NCBI GenBank assembly: GCA_017999985.1
Contig: JAGNKU010000002.1
Location: 310,001-374,000, forward strand
Direction: 5' to 3'
DNA from: Phycisphaerae bacterium
GTDB lineage: Bacteria > Planctomycetota > Phycisphaerae > UBA1845 > Fen-1342
DNA length: 64,000 nt
Shown here: piece by piece, positions 60,718 to 64,000 of the stretch
Numbering within the stretch: position 1 is the stretch's first letter
Layout: the number at the start of each line of letters is the position of its first letter
Position numbers and translations under genes: made by a program
The notes under the pieces: generated by a model
What the model saw: the letters and a program-made list of their open reading frames with translations, nothing else
Databases searched by the model: none
What the model was told of the DNA's origin: nothing

Positions 60718-61650
60718 TCAACCGACAAGTTCCTCCGGGTCCAAAGGCGGCGTGGGTGCGGTCGAGAGCAGCGCCTGCCAGAGCCGCGTCAGGTCCGCCT
60801 GGCTGACCCCGCTCAAGAGCAAGTCATCCGTAGCGCGCGCGTTCGACAGGATTATTCTCACACTGCGCCAGCCGTGCACAACCACGCATAGCAGTCCGGG
60901 AGCGATCGGGTAGTCGTGAATCAGTGGTGTGCGCCGCAGGAACCCGTATCTGAGCAGTTGTAGCCGCCCGGGGGCCGCCCGGAGATAGCGTGGGCGAATG
61001 GCGAAACCCCAAAACAAGACCGCCAGCACAACGAGCACAGCGACCAGTTCTGCCCAATACCGTCCGATGACAGGTGGTATGCCACTCCGGGCAGATGCCG
61101 TCAGGCCCACCGCCAGGAGGAGGAGAAACAAGAGTGCGCCCATATTGATCTGCGTGAGCGTGCTGATTCGTGACTGACCCACGACCAGGGGTTCGAACCG
61201 AAGGTCACTCCGAGCAGGTAGATCAAACGCTCCCATGCATACGAGCGTCGCCGGGTCCGTCACGGAACTCCGCAGTGTCTTGCGAATCTCGTCGAGGCTG
61301 GGCGGCAGGTCCACGAACCACCACCGGCTGGCAATCCAGCCGCCCGCGTGATCTCTGTCACTCTCCTCGTACTCCTCCAGCCAGCGTCGCCGACGCATGT
61401 TGAATTTGCGCCGCGCTACCGTCTCAGCGATTGCAGCAACCACGAATAAGCTCGGGAAGCCGATCTGATAGAGCGTGTTCGCCCATGCAAACCGAAATGG
61501 CGCCGGCGCGATGAGGAGCCAGACAAACACCCAGACCGTGCACAACATGCGCACCGGCAATGGCGACACCTTCGGCGGCGGCACTCTCACGACGCGCGGC
61601 GGTGACCGCGCGCTCGTGTCCGTGCCCGCCGAAACTTCAACCCCGCTCAT
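60718..61650 (-). CDS. Integral membrane protein, unknown function
   Basis: 310 residues with four probable membrane segments in two hairpins: about residues 35-50 ([16 protein letters not shown]), 60-78 ([17 protein letters not shown]), 170-185 ([13 protein letters not shown]) and 200-216 ([17 protein letters not shown]). The loop between the hairpins is hydrophilic and Trp-rich ([16 protein letters not shown]). No family is recognised. The start codon at 61650 follows sucC by only ten bases and lacks a strong ribosome site, so it may be translated after sucC by reinitiation. Confidence 0.7.
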   Translation of the reverse strand: MSGVEVSAGTDTSARSPPRVVRVPPPKVSPLPVRMLCTVWVFVWLLIAPAPFRFAWANTLYQIGFPSLFVVAAIAETVARRKFNMRRRRWLEEYEESDRDHAGGWIASRWWFVDLPPSLDEIRKTLRSSVTDPATLVCMGAFDLPARSDLRFEPLVVGQSRISTLTQINMGALLFLLLLAVGLTASARSGIPPVIGRYWAELVAVLVVLAVLFWGFAIRPRYLRAAPGRLQLLRYGFLRRTPLIHDYPIAPGLLCVVVHGWRSVRIILSNARATDDLLLSGVSQADLTRLWQALLSTAPTPPLDPEELVG

Positions 61651-61660
61651 GCAGCGTGTC

Positions 61661-62821
61661 CTACACGGCCGCGCATACCTGCTTCGCCGCGCTCGTCAGG
61701 TCTGTCGCCGGCAGAAGCTGCGGCAGGTTCGCCTCTTTCAGCACCTTGCGGGCCTGCTCGACGTTCGTCCCTTCCAGCCGCACGACCACCGGCACGTTGA
61801 AGCCCACCTCGCGGCCGGCCTTCACCAGCGCCTGCGCGATCACGTCGCACTTCGCGATCCCGCCGAAGATGTTGACCAGCACCGCCTTCACCTTCGGGTC
61901 CGCGAGAATGATGCGAAACGCCTCCACCGCCGCGTCGCACGTCACGCTGCCGCCCACATCCAGAAAGTTCGCCGGCTCGCCGCCGTGCAGCTTGATGATG
62001 TCCATCGTCGACATCGCCAGCCCGGCCCCGTTCACCAGGCAGCCGATGTTTCCGTCGAGCGCGATGTAGCTCAGGTTGTGCTCCTTGGCCCGCAGCTCCG
62101 ACGGGTTCTCCTCGCTCTCGTCCGCCAACTCGGCAATGTCCGGGTGCCGGAACAGCGCCGCGTCGTCAAAGTTGAACTTCGCGTCGATCGCCATGATCTC
62201 GCCCGTCGGCGTCTGCACCAGCGGGTTGATCTCGGCCAGCGTGCAATCCTTTTCCACGAACAGCCGCGACAACTTCAGCATGATGTCCACGGCGGTCTTC
62301 GCCTGCAGCCGCTGCAGCCCAATCGACTCCGCCAGCGCCCGCGCCTGGAACGTCTGCAGGCCCAGATGCGGGTGGAACCACGCCTTCTTGATCGCATCCG
62401 GGCTGCGGGCCGCAACCTCCTCGATCTCCACGCCTCCCTCCGCGCTCGCCATGATCACCGGGCACCGCCGCGCCCGGTCAACCACCACGCCGAGGTAGTA
62501 CTCCTTGGCGATATCGACCGCCGCCGCCATCAGGATCTTGCGGACCCTCACGCCCGTCGGCCCAGTCTGCACCGAGACCATCGGATTGGCGAACATCCGC
62601 GTCGCGTGCTCGGTTGCCTCGCGCGCCGAGCCGACCAGCTTCACATAGCCCGCCTTGCCACGTCCGCCCGCGTAAACCTGGGCCTTGACGACCACCGTCT
62701 CGGCCGCCAAGAGCCGGAACGCCTTCGCGGCCTGCTCGGGGGCGTCGATGACCTGACTCGCCGGCACCGGAATCCCCGCCGCCTGCAGCAGGGCCCGCGC
62801 CTGGTACTCGTGAATCTTCAT
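61661..62821 (-). CDS. sucC: Succinyl-CoA ligase (ADP-forming) beta subunit
   Basis: 386 residues, the usual length. ATP-grasp N-terminus [37 protein letters not shown], and the C-terminal CoA-ligase part with [36 protein letters not shown] and [19 protein letters not shown] are diagnostic. It would form succinyl-CoA synthetase with SucD. No sucD is adjacent on either side, unlike the common sucCD pair; the downstream gene is a membrane protein and the upstream gap is followed by an opposite-strand gene. Confidence 0.94.
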   Translation of the reverse strand: MKIHEYQARALLQAAGIPVPASQVIDAPEQAAKAFRLLAAETVVVKAQVYAGGRGKAGYVKLVGSAREATEHATRMFANPMVSVQTGPTGVRVRKILMAAAVDIAKEYYLGVVVDRARRCPVIMASAEGGVEIEEVAARSPDAIKKAWFHPHLGLQTFQARALAESIGLQRLQAKTAVDIMLKLSRLFVEKDCTLAEINPLVQTPTGEIMAIDAKFNFDDAALFRHPDIAELADESEENPSELRAKEHNLSYIALDGNIGCLVNGAGLAMSTMDIIKLHGGEPANFLDVGGSVTCDAAVEAFRIILADPKVKAVLVNIFGGIAKCDVIAQALVKAGREVGFNVPVVVRLEGTNVEQARKVLKEANLPQLLPATDLTSAAKQVCAAV

Positions 62822-63113
62822 AACTCAGGGGCTCCGTGAAACCCGGCAGCCGTCCCAGCGGGCCGCCGGCGAGCAGTGTATCCGGCCCGACCGGGCAGCG
62901 CCAAACGACGGACAGCCGCCACCTTACTCGGACGTAGCCGAATTGCGGAGATTTCGGTGTCAGAGTCGCCGGGCATTCGTGATAGGATGCACGGAATTAC
63001 TGCGCGTTCGGGAAGTTCTAGTACCTACGCTCGACACCTCCCTGGTGGGATGGGACCGCCAGGCCGGGCGTAGGCGCAGTGACGCACAGTGCTTCCCAGT
63101 CTGGAGGACTCAC

Positions 63114-64000
63114 GTGTCGAACAAGCATTTCGGGTGCGCGGGCATACTACTCGGTGTAGCGCTGATGATTTCGACCGGCGCGACCGCCGACGTGCTGGAC
63201 GTGCCAGCCGACCAGACGGTCAGGTTAACCGGCGGCAGCTACGAGTACGAGACGGTGAATATCCTCGGCACGTTGCTCTTGCAGGGCGACGTGACGATGA
63301 CCGTCACCGGACCAGCACTCCCGTCCGGTAGCGTGTTCTACAACTTCGGCGAGATCCGCTGCGACCTCGTGGACGGCGCCGACGGCGTGAACGGCGTGAA
63401 GGGTGACGATGGCGCCGACGGAGCCGATGGCCAGTACCACGTAGGCGGCAGCGGCAGCCCCGGCGAAAATGGTGGGGATGGCGCGGTCAGCACCGCCGGA
63501 CAAAGCGGCCAGCGCGGGCAGGATGGCTACAACCTGACGATCATCGTGCACGGCAAGGCCACGATCGACTTTGGGGCGATCAACCTCAACGGCACCGATG
63601 GCGGCAGCGGCGGCTGGGGTCCGCCGGGCGCCAACGGCGGCCGCGGCGGCGACGGCGCGACGGGCGCCGACGAAGACGCCCAGGGGAATTACGTTTCCGG
63701 TAACGGCGGCAACGGCGGCGACGGCGGCAAAGGCGCCAACGGCGCGGACGCAGGGAGCGGCGGCCACGGCGGCAACGGCGGGAACCTCATCCTCACGGTC
63801 TACGGCGACCTCGAGCTGTACCAGGGTGACAATGCCGGCATCTGGGTCAACGGCGGCATGGGCGGGAGCGCCGGCAGCCTCGGTGACGGCGGCGACGGCG
63901 GCTCGGCTGGCAAGGGCGGAAACGCCTGTCTTGGCCAGACCGGCGACGGTGGCAACGGCAACGCCGCCGGTATCCCGGGTCGCCCGGGAGACGGCGGCGA
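63114..64000 (+). CDS. Glycine-rich secreted protein with collagen-like repeats, 5' part
   Basis: The gene runs off the window end; about 295 residues are visible. The GTG at 63114 has GGAGG 8 bases upstream and leads to a signal peptide (CAGILLGVALMISTGATA). A short beta-rich start (VLDVPADQTVRLTGGSYEYE) is followed by repeated Gly-Asn/Asp-Gly-Gly and G-x-x triplets (GGNGGDGGKGANGADAG) interrupted by beta-strand segments (NLTIIVHGKATIDFGAINL, NLILTVYGDLELYQGDNAG). The pattern suggests a surface structural protein of beta-helix or collagen-like kind. A short repeat-rich gene of this type may be assembled wrongly; the end and any anchor cannot be seen. Confidence 0.75.
   Translation, partial: MSNKHFGCAGILLGVALMISTGATADVLDVPADQTVRLTGGSYEYETVNILGTLLLQGDVTMTVTGPALPSGSVFYNFGEIRCDLVDGADGVNGVKGDDGADGADGQYHVGGSGSPGENGGDGAVSTAGQSGQRGQDGYNLTIIVHGKATIDFGAINLNGTDGGSGGWGPPGANGGRGGDGATGADEDAQGNYVSGNGGNGGDGGKGANGADAGSGGHGGNGGNLILTVYGDLELYQGDNAGIWVNGGMGGSAGSLGDGGDGGSAGKGGNACLGQTGDGGNGNAAGIPGRPGDGG

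Overview
Organism. The window is GC-rich, gene-dense bacterial DNA that looks like a planctomycete, probably a Phycisphaerae-like lineage. The evidence is C-terminal dockerin-like tails (GDLDxxGxVDxxDINxFVxxL), a calcium-binding DCNxNGxPDECE repeat run, a pseudopilin of the planctomycete DUF1559-like kind, a CxxCGY...CPECG zinc-ribbon membrane protein, and degenerate intergenic repeats of a style I remember from planctomycete genomes. Many lipoprotein signals, an outer-membrane barrel and heptose-synthesis genes point to a diderm cell with an outer membrane. No rRNA, tRNA, CRISPR array or insertion sequence was recognised.

Layout. 1-4.6 kb: end of a TetR/CecR-like regulator and an RND efflux pair. 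4.6-5.1 kb: relic of a dockerin domain and short repeats. 5.1-31.6 kb: a multiheme cytochrome island. 31.7-42.9 kb: mixed envelope and housekeeping genes (lipoproteins, TolB-like propeller, Xer recombinase, zinc-ribbon protein, serpin, phosphoesterase, pseudopilin, dockerin protein). 43.0-49.3 kb: clpC, a glycosyltransferase and an NSS transporter with a tiny partner. 49.4-54.7 kb: a branched-chain amino-acid type ABC importer (livFGMHK) with peculiar 8-nt-period repeats between genes. 54.8-56.5 kb: two tandem DUF502 proteins. 57.8-59.8 kb: gmhA-hldE. 59.9-64 kb: a nucleotidyltransferase pair, a membrane protein, sucC without sucD, and the start of a glycine-rich secreted protein that runs off the end.

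The cytochrome island is the main result. Ten genes between 5137 and 31636 carry about 93 haem-attachment motifs (88 CXXCH, two CX3CH, three CX4CH). They suggest a full route from the quinone pool to the cell surface. Two different inner-membrane quinol modules are present: a CbcL-like fusion of multihaem c and b-type cytochrome, and a NapC-type protein extended to 12 haems. An ATGA-coupled operon encodes an outer-membrane barrel, an NHL-propeller lipoprotein and a 12-haem periplasmic-type cytochrome. There is an OmcA/MtrC-type decahaem lipoprotein, an octahaem tetrathionate-reductase-family protein, another octahaem lipoprotein, a tetrahaem protein, and two NHL-propeller/multihaem fusions (8 and 20 haems). 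A PAS-LuxR regulator sits divergently beside the CbcL-like gene. I infer extracellular electron transfer, most likely to an external acceptor; the direction and the substrate cannot be read from sequence.
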